Assembly (NCBI RefSeq): GCF_017591425.1
Contig: NW_024467121.1
Span: 21,588,707-21,652,706, forward strand
From: Ochotona curzoniae
Lineage: Eukaryota > Chordata > Mammalia > Lagomorpha > Ochotonidae
Direction of reading: 5' to 3'
DNA: 64,000 nt
Within the stretch, counting starts at the first letter, position 1; each line of letters starts with the position of its first letter. A program made the position numbers and the translations under genes. The notes below the pieces were generated by a model, which was not told the DNA's origin, ran no database searches, and was given only the letters and a program-made list of their open reading frames with translations. Shown piece after piece: positions 43,551 to 54,905 of the stretch.

Positions 43551-44559
43551 TGGTGGAAGAGAAACTCATCTTGAAAAATACCAAAGCAAAAAATATGTGA
43601 AGATTTTCATCAGAGTTACCGGGCATTGTATTACTCTTCAGTTTTAATTCAGTGCTGGGGAAACGTCTTGCTTGGTGTGGTTTTATGTGTTCAATATGTG
43701 TCTTTTTCAGCTCCATTCTTGAGCCTCTCTATCTCTATGGAACCAAAAGTAATTCCAAGATGGACTAGGTTGGGTTCTTCCTGAACCTGAGCTGTGGACA
43801 TCCCTTCAAAGGACATAGGAGAGCAGCACAGCTGCTGCTGGAGAGAAGCAAAGTAGTACCTTAAAGTACATTAAATCCCAAAGATGGGCAATTTGTAACT
43901 GCTTTTCATTCAAAACAAAAAGCAAATGCACAAATACCTGAACCAGCAGGTCACCTATTTTTTTTAAAAGAACAAAACTTCCTTGCTGATAACTGATACA
44001 TTCCAGTGTTTTGTCTATTGTGAACCTGGCCAATCCTGTACTAAACGAAGTCTTGGTGTACCTACAAACTATACACATAAGTTACCAAGTAATTGGATAG
44101 AATTTTTAAAAAAATAATTCTTTGTCTCTCTATCTAGTTACTTTTGCCCCAAATCCCAATTTTGATCTTAATGTAGATCATCAAGATCTTGGTGTTAGGC
44201 CAACTAATAGTGCAGGATACTAAATGTCTTACAGGTGATTAATACATTGAAAACTGGTCAAACATTATTAAAGTTTGTTGTTTATCAACACAACTTTTAT
44301 TCTTGGTTTCTTGCTGGAATGATGTTCATTGAATGTATGTGATGCAATATTCCAAAAATGAAGTTGCAGTAACGGCATTCCCATTCTGAATGGAGAGCTA
44401 TATACTGTTGGCAGTAATCAGTAGTAGAGCTTAATTTATATGCATTACAATGGAGACATTTTTCATTACATTCATGTTTTCCAAATTGCTTCCCCCTTTT
44501 AAATTAGTTACCCTCATTTCAGACTATACTCATCAGTGAAATAATATATTTTCTCAGTC
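43551..44559. other. Unique non-coding stretch
   Basis: No gene or repeat recognised. The 43806-44078 minus frame shows no domain. Confidence 0.45.
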
Positions 44560-44970
44560 TGAGCCATTGTGTATGGTTTGACCTTTAGCTGAATCCAGTA
44601 GTAAAGATTGAAGTGAATTATGCTTGAGTGGAAAGGGGTTTTAATGTTGCTCTGCAATTGGTTGTCCCTCATCCCACATGCTGTTTTGTAGTATTAATTC
44701 AGCTTGAATGACGATGAGTCAAAAAATGACTTTAGTTGGTTTTGGCTAATGCATTTTTAGATTTTATAGAAGTGCTTGTGTAACACCTGAATGGTTTTGC
44801 ATCAATTGCTATGTACTTTTATATTGTCCAAAGGAGAAAATGCAGCACAATTGCTGATGAGCAGATGAGAACAGACTTCAAAATACATGTTTTCCCTTAC
44901 TGCAAATATGTAACTTCCATTAGCCCTAATAGGGGCTATGTATTTGCATCCAGAAATTCAGCATTTAAAA
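44560..44970. promoter_or_regulatory. Candidate conserved non-coding element
   Basis: A repeat-free, frame-poor stretch rich in homeodomain-like (attaatt, taatgcat), GCAATTG-type and AP-1-like (gatgagtcaa) words, with a consensus octamer word ATTTGCAT at 44941-44948. These words are short and common, so this is weak evidence only. Confidence 0.15.
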
Positions 44971-45180
44971 CATGACAGGCAATGGATATTTGAAGAATTG
45001 CTACTGAACTTTTCAAACAAGTTGAAAAGCATAAGTGACTGTAAGTATTCAGTAAGTGTAGTAATCCTTTAGAAATGAACTGTGTGAATATTTGACTATT
45101 ACCACTGATGTGTTAGTGAGAAAAGAACTATCTACATGTTTAGATGAATTTCAGAGTGTCAGTGTGTGTTTTATATTTCT

Positions 45181-45330
45181 ATAAGCCCCACAAAAATGCA
45201 TGACACCCTGTGGATCAGTGCAGCGGCGACAACCATATTCCCATTGCCTGGGCCTTTCAAACATCCCTGGTTTAATTTATTGGTGTTCTAATGACTCGTG
45301 GAGTCATTTCTGTTGCAGAAACAAAAAGGC
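45181..45330. promoter_or_regulatory. Candidate conserved non-coding element with palindrome
   Basis: Contains a CpG pair (gcagcggcgacaacc) in CpG-poor surroundings and a palindrome with perfect 8-bp arms, aatgactc gtg gagtcatt (45290-45308). No repeat family or coding frame was recognised. Confidence 0.15.
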
Positions 45331-46450
45331 TTACCTTACAGAGAGGTAGCCATGGTTTGATTCAGCCTGTGAGGTAAAGATAACTATTGTTCTGGAATTA
45401 GTTTATACATATGAAAAAGATAAAGCGTATTTTTTATACATGTCTGAAGAATTTCTTGTTGCCTGAATTTGAGTGCTGAATTGATAATCCTTTATATATT
45501 TCTTATATAACTATAGAGATTGATCTATGAAAAGCCTTTATAAAGGGTTTTCAAAATTTCATGGACATGTATATTATGCAAAGACATGCTTGAGTTTCAC
45601 TTTGATTTGCACCAACTCAAACCTACCTTTTAATTCCATTTTTCTACTTTCTGAAATACCCTGTATGAGCAATATTCTACTTAAGAATGCTTTAAGTCCC
45701 TTAGGACTTTAGACTTCACCGATTCATAAGGAAATCATTTTCTCCTAATGAAACATGACATCTCTGAAATAGCTGAGCTTATTTTTACACTTCACATCTT
45801 GAAGGATAAATGATTCAATAAACTGAGTTGGAGAGTCACCTGGAAGTTTGACCTCATTGCTTTCCTTGGAGTGCATGTCATGGAGCAGTATATGGGTTTA
45901 AACTGTGTTTAAATGAGACGGTGTGACATGTAGCCTGGACTTAATAAATAGACATTGGACAGTTACCGATGGCCTGTCTCAGAAGACTTGAGAATATCAC
46001 ATCACTTGCTCTGAGTTAATGCTTGGGTCATTTAGAAAATGCTTGAAACTTTTCCTAACTGTCCAAACACAATCAATAGTATTGAAAGCAGAAATTTGAA
46101 CTTGAGTTGAGTTGATAAAAAAGATACAAGTTGCTATACTTGGCAGTCATTCAGAATAAAGCCACTATGATTTTTTCCTTGAGTTGAACAGTAATGTGCA
46201 CTCATTTTATAGAAATGAGAAGATATCTAGAAAAAAGTATTGAAAAATTTTTACCCAATAGCAGATGATGCAGTTCTTCTCTGCTCTTATTACATAGTTG
46301 ATATTATATATAACTGTATTATCCATTTAAAGTTATATTATTAAAAACATAGTATTTCATTAAGCTTGCTTCATACGCTTTAGTAGTAAAAACCTGCAGT
46401 TAAAATGTTTGAAGTCTTTGATCCCAGAGACATTATCCTTTTTTCTTAGC
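45331..46450. other. Unique non-coding stretch
   Basis: No gene or repeat recognised. The 45527-45712 plus frame has no domain. Confidence 0.45.
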
Positions 46451-46487
46451 ATGTATTTCTTTCTTTTTTTTTTTTTTTCCCCTTAAA

Positions 46488-46600
46488 GCAGGGAATAGAC
46501 AAGTTTTTCTGTGGAGAGCCAGTTAGTAAATAATTCGTTCTGTGAACCAAGAGGCAAATTTGCAGATATTTTGTAACTACTTACATAACAAAAAGGAAAA
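46488..46600 (-). mobile_element. hAT-type DNA transposon relic
   Basis: 'agcagggaatagacaagttt', 'ttctgtggagagccagttag', 'taaataattcgttctgtgaa' and 'gcagatattttgtaactact' follow one end of the same old hAT family as 2115-2210 (cagggatcagcaaac, ttttctgtaaagggccagatagtaaata, ttaggctttgtgggcca, caactactcaac). The terminal bases are partly preserved. Confidence 0.6.
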
Positions 46601-46989
46601 GAAATGCAGGTATTTTTTCTTGATGAAGTTCAACTCCAATTTAGCCATAAAAGTTGGTAGGCTATGAAATTTAAACACTAGGTTTATCAATTTGTATGAC
46701 AAAAGCAATACATATTGTTGTTTTCTACCATCAGTTTCTAAAATTTAGATTTTCTAATGCAGAATTCATAAAATATTTCTTTCATGAACTCTAACTTTTT
46801 GGATATAGTCTCTGCTTGGGAATTTTTACTCATCACATTCACAAATTTTTACATGTGACTGTAATTGTGGTTCAACAGAACTATAGAACTATGAATTCCA
46901 AAGATTTCTAGTCCTTTTTATCTGGTTCACAGGATGACATCTTTTAGCTGTTTGCTAAGTCTTATTCATTGTACTGAGCCCTGAATGTA
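46601..46989. other. Unique non-coding stretch
   Basis: No gene or clear repeat. Confidence 0.45.
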
Positions 46990-47170
46990 GGTTAATCTTC
47001 TATGTTCTCTGAGGTAGATTCCATTAATGTGGTCTCTGTACAGATGAAGAAGTAGATGAACAAAGAGTTGAAGTAGTTTGTGCAGGGTTAGAAAGCTCCT
47101 TGAACCATGGTACAGGTAAATTGACACCTGTTTTTCTAGAGCTCATGCAATGAAGCCCGATTTCCTACAG
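46990..47170 (-). mobile_element. MIR, antisense
   Basis: 'ttctctgaggtagattccat', 'acagatgaagaagtagatga', 'acaaagagttgaagtagttt', then 'gtgcagggttagaaagctcc' follow the reverse-complement MIR core in order. Confidence 0.65.
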
Positions 47171-47292
47171 CATCTGCTATGTATGAGTGGAAACACAGAA
47201 AACTTGCCATGGTTAATTTCCTTAATGTTTGAATATCTAGATGTATCTGCAAAGCTTTGGCAGTAAAATATCGGTTTATATCACTGCTTTTT

Positions 47293-47570
47293 TTAAAGTT
47301 AATTTATTTTAAAAGTAAAATTGGAGGAGAGCAAGAGATCTTTCGTCTATTAGTTCATTCCCCAAATGGCTGCCAAGACCAGGTTTGGGCCGGGATGAAG
47401 CCAGGAGCCAGGAACTTGGTCTCGATCTCCCATATAGTAGCAAGGTTCCAAGTACTCGGGCCATCATTTGCTTTCCCAGGCGGATTAGCAGGAAGCTAGG
47501 TTGTATATGGAGCGACTGTAACATGAGCCAGCACTAACATGTAATTTGAGATAGGTGGTGACTTCAGCTG
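47293..47570 (-). mobile_element. CSINE, older
   Basis: A minus-strand copy: 'tttaaagttaatttatttta', 'ttcattccccaaatggctgc', 'tgaagccaggagccaggaac', 'tcgggccatcatttgctttc' and 'gaagctaggttgtatatgga', with a degraded head. Confidence 0.8.
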
Positions 47571-48070
47571 TAACATAAGAGTGCTGCTTACTATGAAATT
47601 TTCTAGTCACCATTTTGTCTTGAGAAAAACAAAACTATGTGTCATGTTGTTCTTAATTTTCTCTTTCCCAGAGGGAAAATCTAAGGCCGGCCTGATTTCT
47701 TTATAGCAAACTTCTGTTAACTTCTCCACACCAATCCTGCCTTATAAGTTCATAGCATGTTTTTTTTTTCCTTTTTTTTTTTTTGTTTATCCTTATAATT
47801 CTGCTTTGGTTTGTGCAGGTATGAGCCACTTTACATTAATTTTGCCTAAAATACTGAACTCTCATGTCAGACCTTGGTATTTCTTTAGATCAGGAAAGCT
47901 TCTTGGCTCACATATTTGTTGATTTCTTGCATCACATTTATTTCGATTCTTCTCTGAAGTGCCTTTTATTCTCAGTGTTTGATTTCCACAACATTCAGGA
48001 CAAAGATAAGCATGAATTGTTACAGAAATCAAATGACTTGCATTGTCTCTTGCTATTTATGTAACCTTTT
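47571..48070. other. Unique non-coding stretch
   Basis: T-runs lie near 47760-47784. No gene or repeat recognised. Confidence 0.45.
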
Positions 48071-48372
48071 TTAAGATTTTTTTTTTATTTGAAAGGCAGA
48101 TTTACAAAGGTTAGAAAGATAGATCATCCATTTGCTGGTTTACCCCAGTGGCTGCAATGGCTATAGCTGAACCTGTCAGGATCCAAGAGCCTCTTCCATG
48201 TTTGCTACATAGTTGCAGGGTTCCAAAGTTTTGGGCCATTGTTCACTGCTTTCCCAGACCCCAAGCAAGAGCTGGATCAGAAGTGGAGCAGCTGGGACTA
48301 GAATTGGTGCCCTTATGGGATACCTGTGCTGCCAGGTAGAAGATGAGGCAGTTGAGTCATCTTGTTGGCCCC
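48071..48372 (-). mobile_element. CSINE, older
   Basis: A minus-strand copy: 'tatttgaaaggcagatttac', 'tttgggccattgttcactgc', 'gagctggatcagaagtggag', 'aattggtgcccttatgggat', ending at 'ttggcccc'. Confidence 0.88.
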
Positions 48373-48439
48373 AGTCCATTTATTTCTTAATGTGGAGCAA
48401 AAGAGTTAGAATATAGTCCTTTCTGTTCATAAGCATGGA

Positions 48440-48474
48440 ATAACTTGAAATCTGAGCTACCACATCGGCCCCTA
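48440..48474 (-). mobile_element. CSINE head fragment
   Basis: Only about 35 bp, 'gagctaccacatcggcccc', matching the head end of a minus-strand SINE. It may be the leftover of a deleted copy or chance. Confidence 0.35.
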
Positions 48475-48573
48475 TGTAGGCTTTCCTAATGTGTTTCTCA
48501 TGGTTTCTCTTCTATTTCCCTGACTTGTCTCCAAGTATGACTTTGCTTGTATAACTTTTGTTATTCATGTTTT

Positions 48574-48875
48574 TAAAGATTTTTTTGTTAGAGAGTCAGA
48601 TTTACAAAGAAAAGGAGAGACAAATATCTTCCATCCACTGGTTCACTCCCTAAAGCTGCACTATCTGGAGCTGAGCTTATCTGAGCCAGGAGTTTCTTCC
48701 AGATCTCCAGTACCGGCGCAGGGTCTCAAGGCTTTGTGCCATCCTCGACTGCTTTCCCAGGCTACAAGTAGGGAGCTGGGTGGGAAGTGGAGCAGCTGAG
48801 ACACAAACCAGCACCCGTATGTGATCCAGGTGGATGCATGGAGAGGACTTAAGCCACTTGGCTACCACACTGGCC
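48574..48875 (-). mobile_element. CSINE, older
   Basis: A minus-strand copy: 'taaagatttttttgttagag', 'catccactggttcactccct', 'catcctcgactgctttccca', 'gggtgggaagtggagcagct', then head end 'accacactggcc'. Flanking 'tattcat' repeats (48562-48568, 48879-48885) may be the remnant of a duplication. Confidence 0.88.
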
Positions 48876-50629
48876 TGCTATTCATTTTTTTAAAAGTTTT
48901 TAGGATTTTTATTTACTTTTGCTTTGACATTTTATATCAACTTTTCTCTGTCTTGTTAATGCCAACAGTAAAGTCACAAATGTATTGTTTCCCAGATTCT
49001 TTACTCTTCAGTTTCTGGTTAATATTTCCTGTGAGAACTTGACACTAAGTAATATAGTAAAAACGTATCTATCTGCCCAGAATTCAAATTTAAAAGAAAA
49101 CATTCTCAAAGTTTTCTTCATTAGCCCAATAAAACAAATTTTATTCTTTCTTCTATTTAGACATAAAAAAACATGCTTCATGTCTCTCAGTTTCATAATT
49201 TTGTAGACTTCAGCGCTATTTTAACATTAATTTCTAATTTCCTGCACCATGTCTTTGGATATCCTTTTATTTTTACCTTTTTTGAAAAGAAAATTAGGTT
49301 TAAAAATTTTTTAGAATATATATGAAAATGGATGAATTTCATGTATTTCACGAAACAGCCTGAGGAGCAGAGCAATACTTTTCATTCCAATATTACTATG
49401 GCTGTTTCCCTGGATCATTTTCTTACAATGTGCTTTGTCTTTGGTATCACGTGTGTTTAGTAGCTCCCCTTTCGCTGACCTTCTCTATTCCTTATGTTGT
49501 CTTTTACATGGAAATTAGAGAATACTCAAACTTTTGGAGTTTCATCTTTGAGTCTGAGAGATGTTGCGATTTACAACATAGGATTAGTTTACTAACATGA
49601 ACCAATGATAAATACAAAAATATAAAGAAAAGGTGCAATGAAATTAGTTATGAGAAATTAACATCCAGATAAGTAATGAAGATTTGTAAGTGATAAAGGC
49701 TCATGAATTGCATACTCAGGAATTCAGATTTTGTAATTTGTCTTATTCATATAGCCTGATTGTGGCAATTCAGTTTAACCTCATTTGTGTGTTTATTGTC
49801 CATTGTCTTCGTGAAAGTGGCTATTTGTGATATGAACTTTCATGCAGTGTAGTTCCAATACCTGCCCTCATTGCTGTGGCATACCATAACATTCCAAGTT
49901 AATGCCCTGTAATAAAATGTTGAGAGCTCTATTTTGTTTCTCCAGCAAGCTTCCATGCCTGCCTGTGCTTTGGGCAAATCATGGTTTCTGAAAAGTGGGT
50001 TGAAAATTTAATATAGATTTCATTACTATGATAGTCATTAAGTCAGCTGGAATTATATACAGTAAATAGATTAAAATTTAATATACTTACTCTAAAGTGG
50101 CTAGGGTTTTCAGGTTTTCCCAACCTTTTCTAATTTTTATTAATGCATGAAATATACAGTGCTCTCTTTGCTATAGTGTGATTAGCTATGCATTGGTCAA
50201 AATGACAAATTTACTTGTCTGAGAAGATGCTGAGTTAGTAGTTTTGTTGAGGCAGGTCCCAAATTGCCTTTATACAGTACAGCGGATAAAAATCTGAAAA
50301 TAGAATTGGTTATTGATTTTGCTTGTTTTGCATTTGTAGCACAAGAAAAAATAATACTTGGAATCTTTATTTCAAGCATACAGATGCTCTGCAGAATTTC
50401 CCTCTATTGTTTGTGTGGCCTTTGGTACCAATAAAGCTTTCCGTGTGATCCTAACTCCATTTTTAATATCTCTGACCTTCATCATGCCTGCGTGCATGTT
50501 TCATTTATTAGACATTCCATTTACCTGTGGAATTCTTGTTGTTCTTGCTTGAGATAACTCAGAATTCTTCGTAAAAGGAAATGTCATGTTGGTTTATGGG
50601 GAATAATGGTTTCAGGGTTGGTTTTTCTC
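48876..50629. other. Unique non-coding stretch
   Basis: AT-rich DNA with no gene or repeat recognised. The frames at 48821-49042, 48985-49206 and 50358-50552 have no domain. Confidence 0.45.
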
Positions 50630-50747
50630 GGCTATTTTCATGTGACATATCATTTATACTGAGACCTGGACACAATTTAAACCTAAAACAAATTTTAGGA
50701 AAAAAAGCAGAAGTTCAGTATAAATGATATGTCACATGAAAATAGCC
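50630..50747. repeat. Perfect 33-bp inverted repeat
   Basis: The left arm (50630-50662, beginning ggctattttcatgtgac) and the right arm (50715-50747) are exact reverse complements over 33 bp, with a 52-bp AT-rich spacer. If transcribed, either strand would fold into a long perfect hairpin. The arms are not part of a SINE or any transposon end that I recognise. Confidence 0.97.
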
Positions 50748-50826
50748 AAAAATCCTGGCTATTCTGTTTTCTTATTTCCAAATATAGTTGGAATTGTCCT
50801 AAGACAAGAATATTGTTTCATGCATG
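50748..50826. other. Short spacer
   Basis: Includes a further 'ggctatt' word at 50757 beyond the right arm. Confidence 0.4.
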
Positions 50827-51147
50827 TTTTTTTAAAGATTTAGTTTTAATTATTGGAAAGTCTGATATATAAAGAGGAGGAGAGGCAGAGAAAGAACTTT
50901 TGTCTGTTGATTCACTCCCCAAGTGGCTGCCACGGCGGGAGCTGTGCCAATCTGAAGCCAGAAGCCTCTTCTGGGTCTCCCATGCAGGTGCAGGGTCCCC
51001 AGGTTTGAGGCTGTCCTCGACTGCTTTCCAGGCCACAAGCAAGGAGATAGATGGGAAGCAGGGCTGTCAGGTTTGGAACCAGTGCTCACATGGGATCCTG
51101 GTACATGCAAGGCAAGGATCTAGCCTCTAGGCTGCTGTGCTGGGCTC
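50827..51147 (-). mobile_element. Young CSINE with TSD
   Basis: A minus-strand copy: 'tttaaagatttagttttaat', 'tattggaaagtctgatatat', 'ttgattcactccccaagtgg', 'gaggctgtcctcgactgctt' and 'gctcacatgggatcctggta', ending at 'gctgggctc'. It is flanked by tcatgcatg (50818-50826 and 51148-51156), extended imperfectly on both sides. Confidence 0.93.
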
Positions 51148-51156
51148 TCATGCATG

Positions 51157-51329
51157 GTTTTCAGTGGAAAATCTGATCGTTAGCTACAAATGCTGTTACA
51201 GAAATAGCAATGAGTCTAAAACGATTCTAGTGTGTGGACACTTTGTTTTTCTTTTGGAAATTGAAGTGAAAGTGTGGTGGACATTGGATCATACCATTAA
51301 TATTGGGCATTTTCTCAAAACATGTAGGT
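51157..51329. other. Short unique stretch
   Basis: Nothing recognised. Confidence 0.4.
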
Positions 51330-51412
51330 TATAATTAAAGATTATTTCCAGCTTAGAGATGAGCAAACAAAGATTCACAATGGCCAAGTTTTTGACATAA
51401 CACAGTAATTAA
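51330..51412 (-). mobile_element. MIR fragment, antisense
   Basis: 'attatttccagcttagagat', 'gagcaaacaaagattcacaa', then 'tgacataacacagtaatt' follow the reverse-complement MIR (tacagatgaggaaactgaggcac, then cacacagctagtaa). It is followed by a long T-run at 51414-51435. Confidence 0.5.
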
Positions 51413-53405
51413 ACTTTTTTTTTTTTTTTTTTTTTACAAATTCTTGCTTAATTTTTGTTAGGCAGAAATTGAATAGAAGCAGAAGGCAAAAATGTATGAG
51501 ATTGTCCACTATCGTTCACCTTTCAGTTTTCCTGTGGTGAGTTGTACTTAGGCAGATCTTCAATGCACTGGACTGTGATAGGACATGGTCAAGGAGAGAG
51601 GCCCATCCCCCTTTCGCTACTCCACAAATGAAAGGGCTTCAAAACCCTTCATGGAAAAATCAAAAGATACTGCAGGTTATCCATTTTGATTCCCTTGTAT
51701 TTGTACAAAAATTACAAGAGACAATTTATTGGAAGAGGTTGAACTTGGAGATCAAGACTAAATACTTATTTAGAAGGGAGACTGTCTGAGTCTTTTTATA
51801 GAATTACTGAACTAACTTCTTGCAAGAACTGCCCCCAGGCTTGTATCATCGTATATCCAGATCTCATTATTTTAATCCCTGTCAACTTTTAAGTACAAAT
51901 ACGTGTTTTGTTGTAATCTTTATGGATTCCACCCTTCTGCTGCAATAAAAGACAGATGAGAAGAGGTCAAATTAACTAAAGACAACTCCCACGGAGCAAG
52001 CGACTGGTGTCTCAGAAGTCTGGCTTTCACGCTAATAGGTTAGATTCAGGTTTGTCCAGATACATTTTTCTGTGAAGTGAAGTTGTGTTAGATTAGTTCA
52101 AAATTTAACACCAATAGATTCTGATGAAGGCTTTCAGGATTTGCTTTATGTATAAAATTAGTGAACATTAAACACTTATTTTGATAAATCATAGAATTTC
52201 TTTACCTCCTGTTGGTTGACTATGCTCTGAAATGTTAAGCATGCAGATGAATGACCTTTTGAATGAACGAGAGGCTGATGTCAGAGTTTCCCACTCAAGA
52301 AGCTAAACTTTGCTACTTGATTGGAATATAATTTAAGCTATCAAATATGTGAGTATAGAAATGACATGATAGGTGTCATACTCAGTGAAGCCAACATGTG
52401 TAAATGAAATAGTGAACTTTGAAAAGTTATTCAAGGAGTATTCTTTGCTTTTATAATGTTTTCTCTAGACCTGGGTGGTTCTAAAGAGAAACAATCATTT
52501 AGTCATTTTTCAAGACTGTGGTATTCTAGAAAAAGTGCTAAACATTGGAATCAGAAATAAAATACCTACTATCTGCCACCAGAAATTTCACGTTTGAGAG
52601 GGAGGGATAATAGGTAAGATGTGGAAACTAAAACTTTGGAGGTCCCAGTGGGATAGGGAAAAAGGAATTGGTATAAAGGAAAGTGACTTCCTAAATGGAG
52701 TATGGTAGAGGGAGGGCAGCTGTAATTTTCATAAACAGACTACATTTCTGAATTTCATCCACACATTGTCATCTTTTTGCTGATGGCTCCTCTTTATCAA
52801 GGTCAGCAGGCCATAACAGCTGGCACTGCCACATTCCTGATGGTCTAATTAAATATTCCACATAAAATGCATATCCCATCTGCTTAGGTTACAGATATAG
52901 TGACCCAAATAATAAGCTGGATTGCATGTGTATGTCTAAGCTCATCTAGAGCTGAAAGCATGTTTTTCTGCATTGTGGGAAAATGCTGGGCTTAGATTGG
53001 TATAAATAAAAGTCCTGCTTCTCAGTAGGGCTGACTGTCCTACTGCATGGTGTTTTTGTGTATGTGGCCCTATCCTCTGCTGGTATCCTCTGTTACTAGT
53101 GGGCCTGGACAGTAAGCTTAGCTAGAAGGCCATTCTTGTAGAGATGAGAAAGTTCCTTAACTTTTCTCATAAGAATTGTGTTCGTTACCATGTTGTTATT
53201 CCATTCTGTCATTAGCTAAACAAAGTTTTAGATATGTAAGTATGCAAACAACAGATTGTTAGTGGTGAAAAGGATTTAAGGATTTGCTGTATTTTTTTGG
53301 TTTTTTTTTTTTTTTTGGAAGAACGTGAGTAGCATGAGAACAAAAGTCTTTAATGGGGAAATGTTTTGGTTTCTGAGACAATGGATGAACTGAATATTTC
53401 ATCCT
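51413..53405. other. Unique non-coding stretch, long
   Basis: No gene or repeat recognised. T-runs lie at about 51414-51435 and 53291-53317. Confidence 0.45.
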
Positions 53406-53409
53406 GTGG

Positions 53410-53590
53410 TTTGGAAAACTGTTAAGGCTGAGGTGGAAGAAAATATAAAGACCTAGATTTCATTCCATGTGATTTCAAGTAAGCCACTTTAGCTTTTTGA
53501 ATTTCAGTTTTAGCTCCAGGAAATTATAGCTGATAAATGTTGTTTGGAGAATTGACTCAGATATATGAAGTGTAAAATGATGATGCAGTT
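53410..53590 (+). mobile_element. MIR, sense
   Basis: 'tgatttcaagtaagccactt', 'tagctttttgaatttcagtt', 'ttagctccaggaaattatag', 'ttgtttggagaattgactca', then 'agatatatgaagtgtaaaat' follow the MIR order (ttgggcaagtcacttaacc, cctcagtttcc, aaaatggggataata, gggttgttgtgagga, atgcatgtaaag). Confidence 0.55.
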
Positions 53591-53934
53591 TCTTCTGGTT
53601 ATTTGCATCCCCTGCTTCATCCCACTATAGCGGATATTTGTGTTTATGTTTGCCCAGCATTCTCCTCCTCCCCCTTTGGAGTTCTATCCCCATGTGTGCT
53701 TTGGGCAACTTTTCTTCCACCTTTAGATAAAGGCTAGGGGATAATTATCATTCAAGATCCCCTGGTGGTGATACACAACCCAAACCCATCACTCTTCTGT
53801 GCTTTATACTGTGTGATAAAAGAACCTATGTGATGAGCAGATGTGAACAATGTCTTCAATACTCTGCTGTTCAGAATCTTATTTATCTGGTCCCTCAGAG
53901 CAAGTAACTGTTAAAATGTTTAATTTAAAAAAAT
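53591..53934. other. Unique non-coding stretch
   Basis: No gene or repeat recognised. Confidence 0.45.
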
Positions 53935-54240
53935 ATTTTTCTTTAAAAGACCCATTTATTCTTCTTTCTCTCCTATATATTTGAGAATTTTCCATCTGCT
54001 TATTGACTCTCCAGATGGCTTCAATGATAAGAGCCAGGTCAGTCTGAAGTCAGGAACCAGGAACTTCTGGGTCTCCCACATGGATGCAAAAGTCCAAGTA
54101 CTTGGACCATCCTATGCTGCTTTCCCAGGTGCATTAACAAGGATCTGGGTTGGAAGTGGAGCAGCTGGGATTCAAACGACGCCCATATCAGAATCTGGCA
54201 TTGTAAGTGGAGACTTAAGCTCTTATGCCTCAGCTTTGAG
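53935..54240 (-). mobile_element. CSINE, older
   Basis: A minus-strand copy: 'ctccagatggcttcaatgat', 'gaagtcaggaaccaggaact', 'tctgggtctcccacatggat', 'cttggaccatcctatgctgc', 'gttggaagtggagcagctgg', then a degraded head near 54235. Confidence 0.85.
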
Positions 54241-54321
54241 CAACACCTCCTTTCCCCCTGCCCCGGCAAATTTATTTTTTGAACTTAAAATGGTTTAAAA
54301 GATGGTTGTGTCATTTCACAT

Positions 54322-54500
54322 ATATATTCATTGATTTATTTAATTCAAGAAATGCTTACTGATAACCATTCACTTTATACATCCAGTGGTAGGTATTCAA
54401 AGGAGAGAAAGATCAGGCTGTCCTGTGGCCTTGGTATTCTCGCTTCAGTGGCTTTGCAGAGAGTGTGTCCTCCCAACAGAGTGAAATACTTGGAGCATAG
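54322..54500 (-). mobile_element. L2 3' end, antisense
   Basis: 'attcattgatttatttaatt', 'caagaaatgcttactgataa', 'tccagtggtaggtattcaaa', 'ggagagaaagatcaggctgt', then 'cctgtggccttggtattctc' follow the antisense L2 tail (tcattcaacaaatatttattgagc, ggcactgttctaggc, gggatacagcagtgaac, aggtccctgccctc). Confidence 0.5.
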
Positions 54501-54790
54501 CCTGAGGCATGGTCCCAAACTGGTGTTAGATATAGTGACAGTTAATCTAACCCAAAAAATGTTGGAAAAAAACCCTTTAACTCCCAGGAGCTGATTATAA
54601 CATTTTTCAAAGAATAGTTCATTACATTTAATTTCTTTCACTTAATTTTATATTTTACTGACTGGTTAAGAAAAATGTCTAATACTTTCATTTGATGAAG
54701 TAGATGATTTAGTTATGAGCTTTTGCTGAAAGCTGTGACCTTTAATTATTCATTCTGGGAACTTATTTTCTCTTATGTTGGTTTTTTTTT
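54501..54790. other. Unique non-coding stretch
   Basis: No gene or repeat recognised. Confidence 0.4.
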
Positions 54791-54794
54791 TTTT

Positions 54795-54905
54795 TACAGC
54801 ATTCCTAGCTGTAGACTAAAATCTAATAATTCAGAAGTGCCAGCAGCATTGTTGGCTGAGAGTAACAATCCTTTAATGACCATCTTAGATGTAAAAGCCA
54901 CTGAA
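54795..54905. mobile_element. Possible MER20-like hAT relic
   Basis: 'acagcattcctagctgtaga' followed by 'gtgccagcagcattgttggc', then 'aacaatcctttaatgaccat' resembles MER20-type relics (agcattcctggcctctaccc, gatgccagtagcac, ttgtgacaatcaaaaatgtctccagac). Weak. Confidence 0.25.
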
